Both the position numbers and the translations under genes were made by a program. The notes beneath the pieces are model-generated. The model saw only the letters and a program-made list of their open reading frames with translations. It did not search any database and had not been told where the DNA came from. Positions 52,114 through 61,762 of a stretch of DNA of 64,000 nt are shown in pieces (within the stretch, counting starts at the first letter, position 1; each line of letters begins with the position of its first letter). The DNA is from Pseudomonas sp. PB106 (GTDB lineage Bacteria; Pseudomonadota; Gammaproteobacteria; Pseudomonadales; Pseudomonadaceae), in contig NZ_RWIM01000015.1 in NCBI RefSeq assembly GCF_009764645.1, forward strand, positions 1-64,000, written 5' to 3'.

Positions 52114-53049
52114 TCAGGCGTCTTGCAGTTCGCTGCAGACCTTGATCACTTGCTCGCGCAGCCAGACGTTGGCGCTGTCCTGATCGGCGTTCTGGCTCCA
52201 TTGCATGTCGAGGGTGAACCCCGGCAAGCCGTTCGGCGCCTCACAGTGATTAAACACCGCTTCGTTGGTCAGTAAGCGCTGGATGCGCCGGGGCAGGGTG
52301 AGGATGAAGTCGGTGCCGGTGATCATTTTCAACGCCGCGCTGTAGCTGTTCGAGCGCGCGACGATCTGGCGCTTCCGCGCCTGTCGTGCCAGCCAGCCAT
52401 CGACCATATTGGTGCTGGATGTCCATGGTGTCGGGAACACATGTCGGCGTTCGGTGAACGCCTGCAGGCTCAGACGCGGCTCCAGCGGCGTGGCGCGCTT
52501 GTCGAACACACAGACCAGATCGTCCTCAAGCAGCATGCGTGACTTGAGATCGGTGTGGCTACGATGGAAGTTGGGCCCGAAGCTGATCACCAGATCAAGG
52601 CTGCCATCGCGCAACTCATCGGCCGGTACGTCGGTTTCAAACTTGTGCATGTTGACCATCACCGGCAAATCGTCGAAGTCGAAACGCTTCAACAGACGCG
52701 GCAAGATCAATTGCTCGAAGTATTCCGGCGCACAGATATTGAACGTGACAGCTTGTTGCGTCGGATCGAAGGCCGGCGCGCCGGCGTGGCACAAGTTGAT
52801 GCTCTCGAGGATTTTCTGCACATGGCCATACATGCTGCTGGCCTTGTAGGTGGGACGCATGCCGGTGCGCGTATTGATGAACAACTCGTCTTCAAAACTG
52901 GTGCGCAGTTTTTTCAGGCAGTAACTGACGGTCGACTGGCTGACAAACAGCGTTTCTGAAACATCGGTGACGCTGCTTTGTTCATACACGGCGATAAACA
53001 CCATGAGGTCCTGCATATCGAGCTTTCGAAGCAAGTTACTGTTCAGCAT
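52114..53049 (-). CDS. LysR-family transcriptional regulator
   Basis: A 311-residue LysR protein with the DNA-binding domain DLMVFIAVYEQSSVTDVSETL, then SQSTVSYCLKKLR. The effector domain contains FNICAPEYFEQLILPRLLKRF. It is not close to the other LysR protein in the window. It is convergent with CHMI; the MFS gene lies upstream in the same direction, 176 bp away. Effector and targets are unknown. Confidence 0.92.
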   Translation of the reverse strand: MLNSNLLRKLDMQDLMVFIAVYEQSSVTDVSETLFVSQSTVSYCLKKLRTSFEDELFINTRTGMRPTYKASSMYGHVQKILESINLCHAGAPAFDPTQQAVTFNICAPEYFEQLILPRLLKRFDFDDLPVMVNMHKFETDVPADELRDGSLDLVISFGPNFHRSHTDLKSRMLLEDDLVCVFDKRATPLEPRLSLQAFTERRHVFPTPWTSSTNMVDGWLARQARKRQIVARSNSYSAALKMITGTDFILTLPRRIQRLLTNEAVFNHCEAPNGLPGFTLDMQWSQNADQDSANVWLREQVIKVCSELQDA

Positions 53050-53225
53050 CCGTTCTGTCTCGCTGTGCTCCTTGCGCTGAATCCGCGCAAACGTGTGCGA
53101 ACGATCCTAACGGAACGATGGTGCCAGGAGAAAGCCCTGTAGGGCATTTCACGGACAGTTGTGGGACAGAAAGTTTTAGCAACACGACGTCGCCTGATAA
53201 AGCGCTAAAACATGGCCAGAGGCCT

Positions 53226-54419
53226 CTAGTCAGGTGAGCCGAAGTGTCGTGCGTAATGCCCGGGATCGAAGCGCCAGACCATCAGCACCATGATCACCAT
53301 CACCGCCGTCAATGACCACCACGCCCATTCGAAGCTGCCCAGGCGGTCTCGGATCAACCCGGCCAGAAGCGGCGACAGGCCGGCGATCAGATAGCCGATA
53401 CCTTGTACGAACGCGGTCAGGCCGCCAGCGTGCTGCGGGTTGTCGAGGTGGTCCAGCGAAACGATCAGGCTCATCGGAAACAGCCCGCCGATGCCCAGAC
53501 CCAACAAGCACGGCCAGAGCAGGCTGAGGTGCTGCGGGCTCAGAATCAGCCCGCAGAAACCAGCGATGATCAGGCCAATTAGCACCGTCAGTACGGAGCG
53601 CCGGTCGCGGCTGCGATTGGCGATGGCGGGCACCACCAGGCCGGAAATCACTTCCATGGCTGTCAGAAAACCTAACACCAGCCCGGCATCTTGTTCGCTC
53701 CAGCCTTTTTCCACGTAGTACGGCGCGAGCCAAGCGAGCACACAGGTGTAGGACGCCGTGCCCAGACCGAAGAAGATCGCGAGTAACCAGGCGCGGGAAT
53801 TGTTGAAGAACGAATCTTTCCTTCGCGCTGTTGCAGCAGTCGCTGACAGACTGCGGCGCTGCGACCACCAGAACACCAGCGCAGGCAACGCGAGCACCGC
53901 CCAGATGGCCAGACCGCTGCGCCAACTCCCGGTGCGCACCATCACCATCGGTGCGAACGAGGCGGCAAGCGCTGCGCCGCCCATGATCGACGTGACATAC
54001 AGCCCCATGCAGAGCGCCGTGTGGTTGGGGAAGCGTGATTTGATCAGCGCAGGCATCAACGCCTGAATCAGCGCTATGCCGATCCCGGCCAGCACTGCGC
54101 TGACAATCAACTCGGCGGCAGCGTCGATGAACAGCCGCGATAACGTCGCCAATCCAATCACCAGCAGCGATAGCATGACCGTGCGCTGTTCACCCAGTCG
54201 CCGACTGATGCCGATGCCGAAAAACATCGCCAGTCCCATGGCCATCACCGGCAGCATCGTCAGCAGTGACGCGAGACTGAAACTCAAGGGGATATCGTCG
54301 CGAATCGCCGACAGCAGCGGCCCGACTGCCGCCATCGAAGGGCGCAGGTTGAGTGCGACCAGAACGATGGCAAGCATCAGCCAGACGGCAGGGCGGGCGG
54401 TGGCACGGGAGTTTCTCAT
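53226..54419 (-). CDS. MFS transporter, CynX/NimT family
   Basis: A 397-residue protein with twelve predicted membrane helices. VALNLRPSMAAVGPLLSAI near residues 21-39 is the family signature seen in CynX, NimT and YeaN. GLGTASYTCVLAWLAPYYVEKGWS near 220 and GIGGLFPMSLIVSLD near 312 are further conserved blocks. CynX and NimT export or import cyanate and 2-nitroimidazole; this substrate is unknown. ATG 54419 was chosen over upstream in-frame starts in REP sequence. It is a single gene. Confidence 0.9.
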   Translation of the reverse strand: MRNSRATARPAVWLMLAIVLVALNLRPSMAAVGPLLSAIRDDIPLSFSLASLLTMLPVMAMGLAMFFGIGISRRLGEQRTVMLSLLVIGLATLSRLFIDAAAELIVSAVLAGIGIALIQALMPALIKSRFPNHTALCMGLYVTSIMGGAALAASFAPMVMVRTGSWRSGLAIWAVLALPALVFWWSQRRSLSATAATARRKDSFFNNSRAWLLAIFFGLGTASYTCVLAWLAPYYVEKGWSEQDAGLVLGFLTAMEVISGLVVPAIANRSRDRRSVLTVLIGLIIAGFCGLILSPQHLSLLWPCLLGLGIGGLFPMSLIVSLDHLDNPQHAGGLTAFVQGIGYLIAGLSPLLAGLIRDRLGSFEWAWWSLTAVMVIMVLMVWRFDPGHYARHFGSPD

Positions 54420-54525
54420 CTTCAGACCTTTGGGCGAGGGGCTGGAGATTAGGCGCGGATCTACTTGGGGCGGGCAAACCAGAAAATCCCGAGCAGTATT
54501 TAAAAACTCGATATCACTCAATCTC

Positions 54526-54616
54526 TGTGGGAGCGAGCTTGCTCGCGAATGCGGCGTATCAGCCAGCGCAAATATTGACTGACCTGACGGCTTCGCGAGC
54601 AAGCTCACTCTCACAG
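54526..54616. repeat. REP pair (GCGAGCAAGCTCGC class)
   Basis: Left arm 54526-54548 is TGTGGGAGCGAGCTTGCTCG; the right arm 54591-54616 is inverted and diverged at CTCACTCTCACAG. About 42 bp separate them. It sits between divergent genes, unlike most REP pairs here. Confidence 0.88.
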
Positions 54617-54714
54617 GTTGTAGTCAGAGGTCAAAGTCTGAATAAAAGCTGAACCGTTCTCAAATACTTCGCAAGTTTCACGGCATTCCCGCAAACCAAC
54701 TAATCGTTGGCGTC

Positions 54715-54783
54715 TTTTTCACAAAAAATTGATGGTTGCCTGCCTAAAGTTTGTCATGCCTTAGTTAATGAATTTTTCACAAA
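54715..54783 (+). promoter_or_regulatory. Repeated TTTTTCACAAA element upstream of the eptA-like gene
   Basis: The 11-mer occurs at 54715-54725 and 54773-54783 in direct orientation, 58 bp apart. TTTTTCAC resembles the conserved part of the ColR site reported for Pseudomonas, where ColRS controls eptA-type genes with zinc. The flanks match that motif only partly. Confidence 0.4.
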
Positions 54784-54834
54784 CGACATTTTCATAATTG
54801 CCCAAGGTTGTTCTCTCAGGAATTGCCCTTCTCT

Positions 54835-56484
54835 ATGTTGAAGTTAAAAGCCGTGCGCCCGGAATGGGTGACGTTGATTGCCAGTGCCTTTCTTTTGACC
54901 GGCTTCAATGTCGTGCTCTGGCAGCACCTGTTCGACATCACCGCGGCCGATGGCAACGGCATCGCCATGCGCGTGGCTTTCGGGGCGATGATCTTTGCAG
55001 CCTTCAACATGGTGCTGACATTTTTGGCGTTCCGTCCGCTGCTTAAACCGGTCTTGATGCTGATCTTCATGATCAGCGCTGGCGTGGCTTATTTTATGAG
55101 CCAATATGGCGTGATGATTGATGCGGGCATGTTCCGTAACTTTGCCGAAACCAATGCGACGGAAGTCCGCGATCTGCTGTCGTTAAAGTTGTTTGCTTAT
55201 ATTTTGGTTCTGGGTGTTGTGCCGTCGTTGTTACTCTGGAAAGTGCCAGTCAATTATCGCCGCTGGCATCGCGAGTTGTTCAGTAAAGTTATCGTGAGTG
55301 TGGCGTCGGCAGCGGTGATTGGTGGTGTGGCGTTGGCCAACTATCAGGGCCTGTCTTCATTGTTTCGCAATCACCATGAAATCCGTTTGATGTTGGTGCC
55401 GAGCAATTACATCGGCGCCTCGGTCGGTTACCTGCGTGAGCAGGTGGTCTCGGCCCAGCAACCCTTCATCAAGATCGGTGAAGACGCACAGCGCAATGCC
55501 GATGTGAAACTTCAGCCGCGTAAATCCCTGACGGTATTGGTGGTGGGCGAAAGTGCCCGTGCCGAGAACTTCGGGATCCTCGGTTACGACCGCGATACCA
55601 CGCCGCAACTCGACAAGGAAGCCGGGCTGATCGCCTTTACCGATGTGCACTCCTGCGGCACTGAAACCGCTGTGTCAGTGCCGTGCATGTTCTCCAACAT
55701 GGGTCGCAAGGATTACGACGCCAGCAAGGCGAAGAACGAAGAAGGTCTGCTGGATGTACTCAAACGTGCGGGTATTGAAGTGATCTGGCGCGACAACCAG
55801 TCCGGCTGCAAAGGCACTTGCGATCGCGTCACCGTGCAGGATGTCAGCAACTTGAAAGACCCGGCACTGTGCGCCAACAGCGAATGCCGCGACGAAATCC
55901 TCTTGCAAGGTTTGCAGAGCTTTATCGATCACCTGGACAAAGACACCGTGCTGGTTCTGCACCAGATGGGCAGTCACGGCCCGGAGTACTTCAAGCGTTA
56001 TCCAAAAGAATACGAACACTTCACGCCGGTCTGTGAAAGTAACGCCCTGAACAATTGCAGTCGCGAAAGTATCGTCAATGGCTACGACAACACGTTGGTC
56101 TACACCGACCATGTGTTGTCGAGCCTGATCGATGTCTTGCGCACTAATCAGGACAAAGTCGATACCGCCATGCTGTACCTGTCGGATCACGGGGAATCCC
56201 TGGGCGAGTACAACCTGTTCCTGCACGGCACGCCTTACATGATGGCGCCAGAACAACAAAAGCATGTGGCGATGCTGGCGTGGTTCTCTGACAACTATCA
56301 AAAGGCTTACTCGGTCGACACTCATTGCCTGCAAATGAGCCGTGACAAACCGTTGAGTCAGGACAACCTGTTTCACTCGATGCTTGGTCTGCTGGAGGTC
56401 AAAAGTTCGGTGTATCAACCGGATCTGGACCTGTTTGCCGGTTGCCGAGGGGCGGTGATCGACGGCGTGCTGGCCAAGGACTGA
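54835..56484 (+). CDS. Lipid A phosphoethanolamine transferase, EptA-type
   Basis: A 549-residue membrane enzyme with about five N-terminal helices (to about residue 175) and a periplasmic sulfatase-fold domain. VVGESARAENFG carries the metal Glu. CGTETAVSVPCMFSNMG carries the nucleophile Thr. LYLSDHGESLGEYN holds the metal Asp and His, and HGTPYMMAPEQQKHVAM is the last conserved block. Several Cys pairs (CKGTC, CANSEC) give disulfides as in EptA/MCR. It transfers phosphoethanolamine to lipid A and lowers polymyxin binding. ATG 54835 is used. It is monocistronic. Confidence 0.92.
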   Translation: MLKLKAVRPEWVTLIASAFLLTGFNVVLWQHLFDITAADGNGIAMRVAFGAMIFAAFNMVLTFLAFRPLLKPVLMLIFMISAGVAYFMSQYGVMIDAGMFRNFAETNATEVRDLLSLKLFAYILVLGVVPSLLLWKVPVNYRRWHRELFSKVIVSVASAAVIGGVALANYQGLSSLFRNHHEIRLMLVPSNYIGASVGYLREQVVSAQQPFIKIGEDAQRNADVKLQPRKSLTVLVVGESARAENFGILGYDRDTTPQLDKEAGLIAFTDVHSCGTETAVSVPCMFSNMGRKDYDASKAKNEEGLLDVLKRAGIEVIWRDNQSGCKGTCDRVTVQDVSNLKDPALCANSECRDEILLQGLQSFIDHLDKDTVLVLHQMGSHGPEYFKRYPKEYEHFTPVCESNALNNCSRESIVNGYDNTLVYTDHVLSSLIDVLRTNQDKVDTAMLYLSDHGESLGEYNLFLHGTPYMMAPEQQKHVAMLAWFSDNYQKAYSVDTHCLQMSRDKPLSQDNLFHSMLGLLEVKSSVYQPDLDLFAGCRGAVIDGVLAKD

Positions 56485-56491
56485 CCGTCAC

Positions 56492-56508
56492 CCTTCGGCA
56501 GCTCCTAC
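56492..56508. repeat. Single REP arm fragment
   Basis: CTTCGGCAGCTCCTACA, the distal half of a GATCGCAGCC-class arm without its partner. Confidence 0.65.
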
Positions 56509-56648
56509 ACATGACAGGCCTGTCTGTTTCTGCTGTCAGACTATTCTTTCTCTCTGGCAGGACATTTCGTTACAGCTCTTGCCCTTCGCAGGCGCGTAAA
56601 TCGCCGGTGGCGATATATACTGCGCGCCATTCTTCAAGGGAGAGCCGT

Positions 56649-57782
56649 GTGGCCATCGATATTCACTGGATTCGCGACAACGAAAGCCTCGCGCAGTTTT
56701 GCGCCGAGTGGCAGCAACTGCCGTTCGTTGCCCTCGACACCGAATTCATGCGGGTCGACACCTTCTACCCGATTGCCGGCCTGTTGCAGGTGGGCGACGG
56801 CAAACGCGCCTACCTGATTGATCCGCTGACCATCAACGCCTGGCAGCCATTGGCCGCGTTGCTGGAAAACCCGGCGGTGCTCAAAGTCCTGCACGCCTGC
56901 AGCGAAGACCTCGAAGTGTTGTTGCGCCTCACCGGCAGCCTGCCGGCGCCGCTGTTTGACACGCAACTGGCGGCCGCCTACCTCAACCTCGGTTTCTCGA
57001 TGGGCTATTCGCGGCTGGTACAGAATGTACTCGGCATCGAATTGCCGAAGGGTGAAACCCGTTCCGACTGGTTGCAGCGACCGTTATCAGAGACGCAAAT
57101 CAGCTACGCCGCTGAAGATGCCGTGCATTTGGCGGAAGTGTTCGTACAGCTGCGTCCGAAACTGTCCGACGACAAATTCGCCTGGGTGCTGGAGGACGGC
57201 GCCGAACTGGTCGCCAACCTGCGCCGCGAAACCGATCCGTACGAGGTTTACCGCGAGGCCAAACTGGCGTGGAAACTCTCCCGTGCGCAACTCGCCGTCC
57301 TGCGTGAACTGTGCGCCTGGCGTGAAACGCAAGCACGCGCCCGTGATCTGCCGCGCAACCGCATCGTCCGCGAGCATTCGCTGTGGCCGTTGGCGCGCAC
57401 GCAACCGGACAACATTGCTGCACTGGGCAAAATCGAAGACATGCACCCGCGTACCGTGCGTCAGGACGGCCAGTTTTTGCTTGATCTGATCAAGCGCTCT
57501 GGCAGTGTGGGGCCTGATCAATGGCCGCCTGCCGTGCCGGAGCCGCTGCCGATCGAAGCCGCCACGTTGATCAAACAACTGCGCGCCCTCGGTCAGGCCG
57601 AAGCTGAGCGCCTGGACATCGCGCCGGAGCTGATGCTGCGCAAGAAAACCCTCGAAGCCCTGGTCAAAAGCGGCTACCCCGAGGGTCCTTACCAATTGCC
57701 TGAGTCGTTGCGTGGCTGGCGCCGCGAACTCATGGGTCAGAAGCTGCTCGACAGCCTGACCACCGCCGGAGAACAGCCTTGA
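56649..57782 (+). CDS. rnd: Ribonuclease D
   Basis: A 377-residue 3'-5' exoribonuclease that trims tRNA and other RNA ends. The DEDD exonuclease domain has [15 protein letters not shown] near residues 25-39, [13 protein letters not shown] near 79-91, and [14 protein letters not shown] near 150-163. HRDC-type helices follow ([17 protein letters not shown]). The start is GTG 56649 (VAIDIHWI), with GGGAG upstream; an in-frame extension from 56442 runs through the previous gene and is rejected. ycgL overlaps its stop. Confidence 0.93.
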   Translation: MAIDIHWIRDNESLAQFCAEWQQLPFVALDTEFMRVDTFYPIAGLLQVGDGKRAYLIDPLTINAWQPLAALLENPAVLKVLHACSEDLEVLLRLTGSLPAPLFDTQLAAAYLNLGFSMGYSRLVQNVLGIELPKGETRSDWLQRPLSETQISYAAEDAVHLAEVFVQLRPKLSDDKFAWVLEDGAELVANLRRETDPYEVYREAKLAWKLSRAQLAVLRELCAWRETQARARDLPRNRIVREHSLWPLARTQPDNIAALGKIEDMHPRTVRQDGQFLLDLIKRSGSVGPDQWPPAVPEPLPIEAATLIKQLRALGQAEAERLDIAPELMLRKKTLEALVKSGYPEGPYQLPESLRGWRRELMGQKLLDSLTTAGEQP

Positions 57783-58072
57783 AACGTATTTGCTCCATCT
57801 ACCAAAGCTCCAAGCGCAGCGGCATGTACCTTTACGTGCTCAAAAGTGATGCGCTGGAACGCGTGCCGGAAGCGCTGATGCTGGCCTTCGGCAAACCGAA
57901 GCATTCGTTCGATCTGGTGCTCTCGCCCGAGCGCAAACTGGCCAGCGAAGACATCGTCCTGGTGCTGGAAAACCTCGACAAGCAGGGTTATCACCTGCAA
58001 ATGCCGCCGGCCGAGGACGAGTACATCGAGCACCTGCCGGAAGAGTTGTTGCGACGCAACGATCCGGTCTGA
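57779..58072 (+). CDS. ycgL: YcgL-domain protein
   Basis: A 97-residue protein with the full YcgL domain. [19 protein letters not shown] lies at the start, and [22 protein letters not shown] at the end, split by [16 protein letters not shown]. Function is unknown; structures show a small alpha/beta fold. It starts at TTG 57779 and overlaps the rnd stop as TTGA, so its translation is coupled to rnd. Confidence 0.92.
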   Translation: MKRICSIYQSSKRSGMYLYVLKSDALERVPEALMLAFGKPKHSFDLVLSPERKLASEDIVLVLENLDKQGYHLQMPPAEDEYIEHLPEELLRRNDPV

Positions 58073-58177
58073 TCTGCGAGGCCCTGTTCTGGGCCTTGGT
58101 TAACCCAGGAACTGTTTTTACCGCGATGGCCGCCCTGAATCCGGCGGCCTTCTGCACGGTTTGCGAAAGGTTTGAAG

Positions 58178-59110
58178 ATGCGCGTTCTGATTGCCGAACA
58201 TGACCACGCGATATACGCCCGACTGCTGCGTCAGGCAGCGCCGGAGCTCGAAGTGCTGACCAGTGGCGACTCTGCCGAACTGGCCCGACAGGCGACTGAT
58301 TGCCCGGTATGGCTGGGGCAACCGGATCTGCTGGCGACCCTGCTGCGTCAGGGCCATCAACCGCAATGGCTGCAATCGACCTGGGCCGGCATCACGCCGC
58401 TGCTCGCCGATGGTTTGCGTCGCGATTACCGCTTGACCCGCGCGGTGGGGATCTTCGGCCAGGTCATGGCTGAATACGTCCTCACTTACATCCTCGGCCA
58501 CGAGCGCGAAGTGTTGGCGCGGCTGGTCAGCCAGGTCGAGCGCAAATGGGATAACCGCACCGGCCAGAGCCTGGTCGGGCGCAAGGTGTTGATCGTCGGC
58601 ACCGGTGACATTGGCCAGAGCGTGGCGCAGTTCCTGCGACCGTTCGGTGTCGAGTTGTACGGCATCGCCAGCAGTGCCCGCGAGCAAGCGCCGTTTGTCG
58701 AGGTCGGTGCGATGGCGGATCTTCCGCGACTGGTCGGCGAGGTGGATTACGTGGTCAATCTGCTGCCTAACACTGAGCACACCCACGATATCTACGACGC
58801 GGCGCTGTTCAAGCAATTCAAGCCGACCGGGTTGTTCATCAACGCCGGGCGCGGTGTCGCAGTGGTTGATGCGGATCTGGTCGAGGCGCTGAAGGAAGGG
58901 CATCTGGCGGGGGCGGTGATCGACGTTTGCCGTCAGGAACCGTTGCCGCAACGTCACCCGTTCTGGACGGCGTGGGGCTTGCTGCTGACCGGGCACAGCT
59001 CGGCGCCGACGTCACCGGCGTTGATGGTGCAGCTGTTTGTCGAGAACCTGAAGGCGTATCAGGCGGGTGAAGCGTTGCGCGGGGAAGTGGATTTCAACCG
59101 CGGCTATTGA
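58178..59110 (+). CDS. D-2-hydroxyacid dehydrogenase
   Basis: A 310-residue NAD(P)-dependent enzyme. The nucleotide motif VLIVGTGDIGQSVAQFL lies near residues 138-154. NAGRGVAVVDADLVEAL near 224 holds the active Arg region. DVCRQEPLPQRHPFW near 250 has the catalytic Glu and His. The N-terminus (WLQSTWAGITPLL) resembles the GhrA-like glyoxylate/hydroxypyruvate reductases. It reduces 2-keto acids; the substrate is not known. Start ATG 58178 has GAAAGG upstream. It lies 105 bp after ycgL. Confidence 0.88.
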   Translation: MRVLIAEHDHAIYARLLRQAAPELEVLTSGDSAELARQATDCPVWLGQPDLLATLLRQGHQPQWLQSTWAGITPLLADGLRRDYRLTRAVGIFGQVMAEYVLTYILGHEREVLARLVSQVERKWDNRTGQSLVGRKVLIVGTGDIGQSVAQFLRPFGVELYGIASSAREQAPFVEVGAMADLPRLVGEVDYVVNLLPNTEHTHDIYDAALFKQFKPTGLFINAGRGVAVVDADLVEALKEGHLAGAVIDVCRQEPLPQRHPFWTAWGLLLTGHSSAPTSPALMVQLFVENLKAYQAGEALRGEVDFNRGY

Positions 59111-59116
59111 GTTGAC

Positions 59117-59198
59117 ATCAAAAGATCGCAGCCTTCGGCAGCTCCTACAGGTGTACATATTCCCCTTCAGGAGCTGCCGCAGGCTGCGATCTTTTGCT
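59117..59198. repeat. REP pair (GATCGCAGCC class) used as terminator
   Basis: Inverted arms CAAAAGATCGCAGCCTTCGG and CGCAGGCTGCGATCTTTTGC enclose 59119-59195. It sits between convergent genes; the A/T-rich ends give T tracts on both strands. Confidence 0.88.
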
Positions 59199-59199
59199 T

Positions 59200-59793
59200 T
59201 TAGAGGGTGAAATCGCCTTCAGCCGCCAGTTCGCTCAGCGGACGGCGCGGGCTCGGTTCTTCGCGGGCTTGCAGGTATTCAGCCAGGGTCGCCTTGTCGC
59301 CCAGCTTGCCGACAGCGACGGCAGCATGCAGCGCATAACCTTCAGGAATGTTCAGCTCCTTGCGGGTCAGTTCCTGGTCGAACCCGGCCATGCCGTGGGT
59401 GTGCCAGCCACTGATGCTCGCTTGCAGCGCCAGATGACCCCAAGCCGAACCGGTGTCGAAGGTGTGCCACAGCGCCGGGGTTTCTTCAGTGGCGCCCGGT
59501 GCGGTGAAGCTGGTTTTCGACATCACGATCACCAGCGCCGACGCATGTTGCGCCCAACTGCGGTTGAATTCATTGAGCAGACCCAGGTAACGCTCCCAGT
59601 TCGGCGTATCGCGACGTGCGTAAAGGAAACGCCATGGCTGCGAGTTGTACGCCGACGGTGCCCAACGCGCTGCTTCGAAGAAACTCAGCAGGGTTTCTTC
59701 GGGGATCGCTTCACCGGTGAAGGCGCGTGGCGACCAGCGGTCGGTGAACTGCGGGTGAATAGCGTAATCGGCAACGCGTGGATTGGCACTCAT
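59200..59793 (-). CDS. Nitroreductase family protein
   Basis: A 197-residue FMN-dependent oxidoreductase. RWSPRAFTGEAIPEETLLSFFEAARWAPSAYNSQPWRF spans residues 17-54 (in two motifs: RWSPRAFTG, and WAPSAYNSQPWRF), the flavin-binding pattern of the NfsB/RutE-like group. GMAGFDQELTRKELNIPEGY near 132 is the second block. The substrate is unknown. ATG 59793 is preceded by GAATCTC, a weak ribosome site. Single gene. Confidence 0.9.
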   Translation of the reverse strand: MSANPRVADYAIHPQFTDRWSPRAFTGEAIPEETLLSFFEAARWAPSAYNSQPWRFLYARRDTPNWERYLGLLNEFNRSWAQHASALVIVMSKTSFTAPGATEETPALWHTFDTGSAWGHLALQASISGWHTHGMAGFDQELTRKELNIPEGYALHAAVAVGKLGDKATLAEYLQAREEPSPRRPLSELAAEGDFTL

Positions 59794-59958
59794 CGAGAGA
59801 TTCCTGGCTATGTTTGACTAATGAATTCGAGGCAAAACCCTACTTGGCGGCGATTGGGCTGACAAGCGCGATTTACCGGCAGTCGCTAGCGCTTGGCCCG
59901 CCGCGCCTTGGGCACTAGACTGGCGGCCTTTTCACCACCTGATGTTGATGCTTGAGCC

Positions 59959-60408
59959 ATGGCCGCCGAAGTCGAACCGTTCTGGAAACGCAAAACCCTC
60001 GATCAGCTGAATCACCAGGAATGGGAATCGCTGTGCGACGGCTGTGGTCTGTGCTGCCTGCAAAAGCTTGAGGATGAAGAAGACAATAGCGTGTATTACA
60101 CGCGCATCGCCTGCAAACTGCTGGACCTGAACACGTGCCAGTGCAGCGATTACCCGAATCGCATCAAATTTGTCCCGGACTGCATCCAGCTCACCCCGGG
60201 CCAGGCCGAAGAGTTCAAATGGCTGCCGCCGACCTGCGGTTATCGACTGGTCAGCGAGGGCAAGGATCTGCCGTTGTGGCACCACTTGGTCTGCGGTGAT
60301 CGCGACGCCGTGCACCATGAGCGGATCTCCCAATCCGGGCGCATGCTCGCCGAGGGCAGCGTGCCGGAAGATGACTGGGAAGATCACCTGATTTTCCGCG
60401 CGGGCTGA
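59959..60408 (+). CDS. ycgN: YcgN-family cysteine cluster protein
   Basis: A 149-residue protein of the YcgN/YkgJ (CxxCxxCC) group. Conserved Cys appear in [12 protein letters not shown] near residues 28-39, [18 protein letters not shown] near 50-67, and VPDCIQL. The C-terminal [14 protein letters not shown] is the YcgN signature. It likely binds zinc or an Fe-S cluster, though the function is unknown. ATG 59959 was kept. The next gene starts 36 bp downstream. Confidence 0.9.
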   Translation: MAAEVEPFWKRKTLDQLNHQEWESLCDGCGLCCLQKLEDEEDNSVYYTRIACKLLDLNTCQCSDYPNRIKFVPDCIQLTPGQAEEFKWLPPTCGYRLVSEGKDLPLWHHLVCGDRDAVHHERISQSGRMLAEGSVPEDDWEDHLIFRAG

Positions 60409-60443
60409 GCGTCCACCGAATCAAGCTTTATCAAGGAGTGTGT

Positions 60444-61673
60444 ATGGCTGTCGGATTGCAGCGGGCATTGATGATTGCGCTGCTGGCGCTGAGCGCGCCG
60501 GCATGGGCGGCGAAGAAAGTCGATCTGGATTATCACGTGCGCCTGTTGCCGCAGAGCGATCAGGCCGAAGTGCGCCTGACCCTGGCCAAAGGCGAGGCGG
60601 TGCGCAGTCTTGATTTCGATCTTGGCGACGGCAGCCATTACAGCGACTTCAAGGCCGACGGCCAATGGTTGCTGACCCCGGGGAAAGCGGCGCGCGGGGT
60701 GTGGCGTCCCGCCAGCGACAACGCCAGCCTGACCTACCGCGTACGCATCAGTCATGTGCGCAAGAACGGCAGCTTCGACACGCGCATGACCCCGAATTGG
60801 GCGTTGATGCGCGGTGACGAATTGGTGCCCCCCGCCAAACTCGATCAACAGGACGGCACCGAACTGGTCGCACGCCTGCAATTCGAATTGCCCGATGGCT
60901 GGAAAAGCGTCGAAACCGCGTGGCCACGCATCGGCAAGAACAAATTCCGCATCGACAATCCCTCGCGCCTGTTCGACCGGCCGACTGGCTGGATGCTCGC
61001 CGGCCACCTCGGCAGTCGCCGCACGCGTTTGGGCGAAACCGAAGTCACCGTGGCCTCGCCGCAAGGGCAGGGCATGCGCCGCATGGATGTACTGACCCTG
61101 CTGACCTTTGTCTGGCCGCAGGTGCAGGCGGTTTATCCACGCCATCCGAGCAAACTGTTGATTGTCGGCGCCAGCGACCCGATGTGGCGCGGCAGCCTCG
61201 GCGCGCACGAATCGATCTACGTGAATGCGCGGTTGCCGCTGGTCAGCGAAAGCGGCAGCAGTGCGCTGGTGCGCGAGCTGGCGCAGGTGTTCGGGCGGAT
61301 CAACGACGAGCAGCGTAGCGACTGGATCAGCGAGGGGTTTGCCGAGTATTACGCCATCGAATTGGTGCGCCGCGCCGGCGGCATGAGCGATGAGCGTTAT
61401 CAGGCGTTGCAGGCAAAACTGGTCAAGGACAGCCAGAAAGTCACGACTTTGCGCGGCGAGCAGATCAGCCCGGCGCAGGTGGCGAAAGCGGTCGTTTTGC
61501 TGCAGGAGCTGGATCGCGAGATTCGTCTGAAGACGCGTAACAAGCGCTCGCTGGATGATGTGTTGCGAGGGGCGATGCATTTGGGGACTGTGAGTACCAA
61601 GACGTTTGTGCAACTGGCCGAGAGCGTTCTGGGCGAGTCCTCCAAAGTTCTTGATACCGATTTACTGCAATAA
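60444..61673 (+). CDS. Exported M61-like protein with a degenerate HExxH site
   Basis: A 409-residue exported protein. The signal peptide (LQRALMIALLALSAPAWA) precedes AKKVDLDYHV. The N-terminal half is a beta domain as in M61 glycyl aminopeptidases. In the peptidase half, the place of HExxH reads LVRELAQVFGR, so both zinc His are lost. WISEGFAEYYAIELVRR (usual third-ligand block) is kept. It is probably a pseudopeptidase or binding protein. ATG 60444 follows AAGGAG. The gene may be co-transcribed with ycgN. Confidence 0.7.
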   Translation: MAVGLQRALMIALLALSAPAWAAKKVDLDYHVRLLPQSDQAEVRLTLAKGEAVRSLDFDLGDGSHYSDFKADGQWLLTPGKAARGVWRPASDNASLTYRVRISHVRKNGSFDTRMTPNWALMRGDELVPPAKLDQQDGTELVARLQFELPDGWKSVETAWPRIGKNKFRIDNPSRLFDRPTGWMLAGHLGSRRTRLGETEVTVASPQGQGMRRMDVLTLLTFVWPQVQAVYPRHPSKLLIVGASDPMWRGSLGAHESIYVNARLPLVSESGSSALVRELAQVFGRINDEQRSDWISEGFAEYYAIELVRRAGGMSDERYQALQAKLVKDSQKVTTLRGEQISPAQVAKAVVLLQELDREIRLKTRNKRSLDDVLRGAMHLGTVSTKTFVQLAESVLGESSKVLDTDLLQ

Positions 61674-61762
61674 GATCAAAAGATCGCGGCCTTCGGCAGC
61701 TCCTACAGGGGAAACGCATTCCACATGTAGGAGCTGCCGCAGGCTGCGATCTTTTGCTTTTA
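61674..61762. repeat. REP pair (GATCGCAGCC class) used as terminator
   Basis: Inverted arms at 61674-61709 and 61725-61762, with AAAAGATCGCGGCC on the left and GGCTGCGATCTTTTGC on the right. It separates convergent genes. Confidence 0.88.

Larger units (their letters stand above)
54420..54834. other. Divergent intergenic region, MFS gene to eptA-like gene
   Basis: These 415 bp contain a REP pair, an AT-rich stretch with a repeated TTTTTCACAAA element, and no supported gene. Confidence 0.55.
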
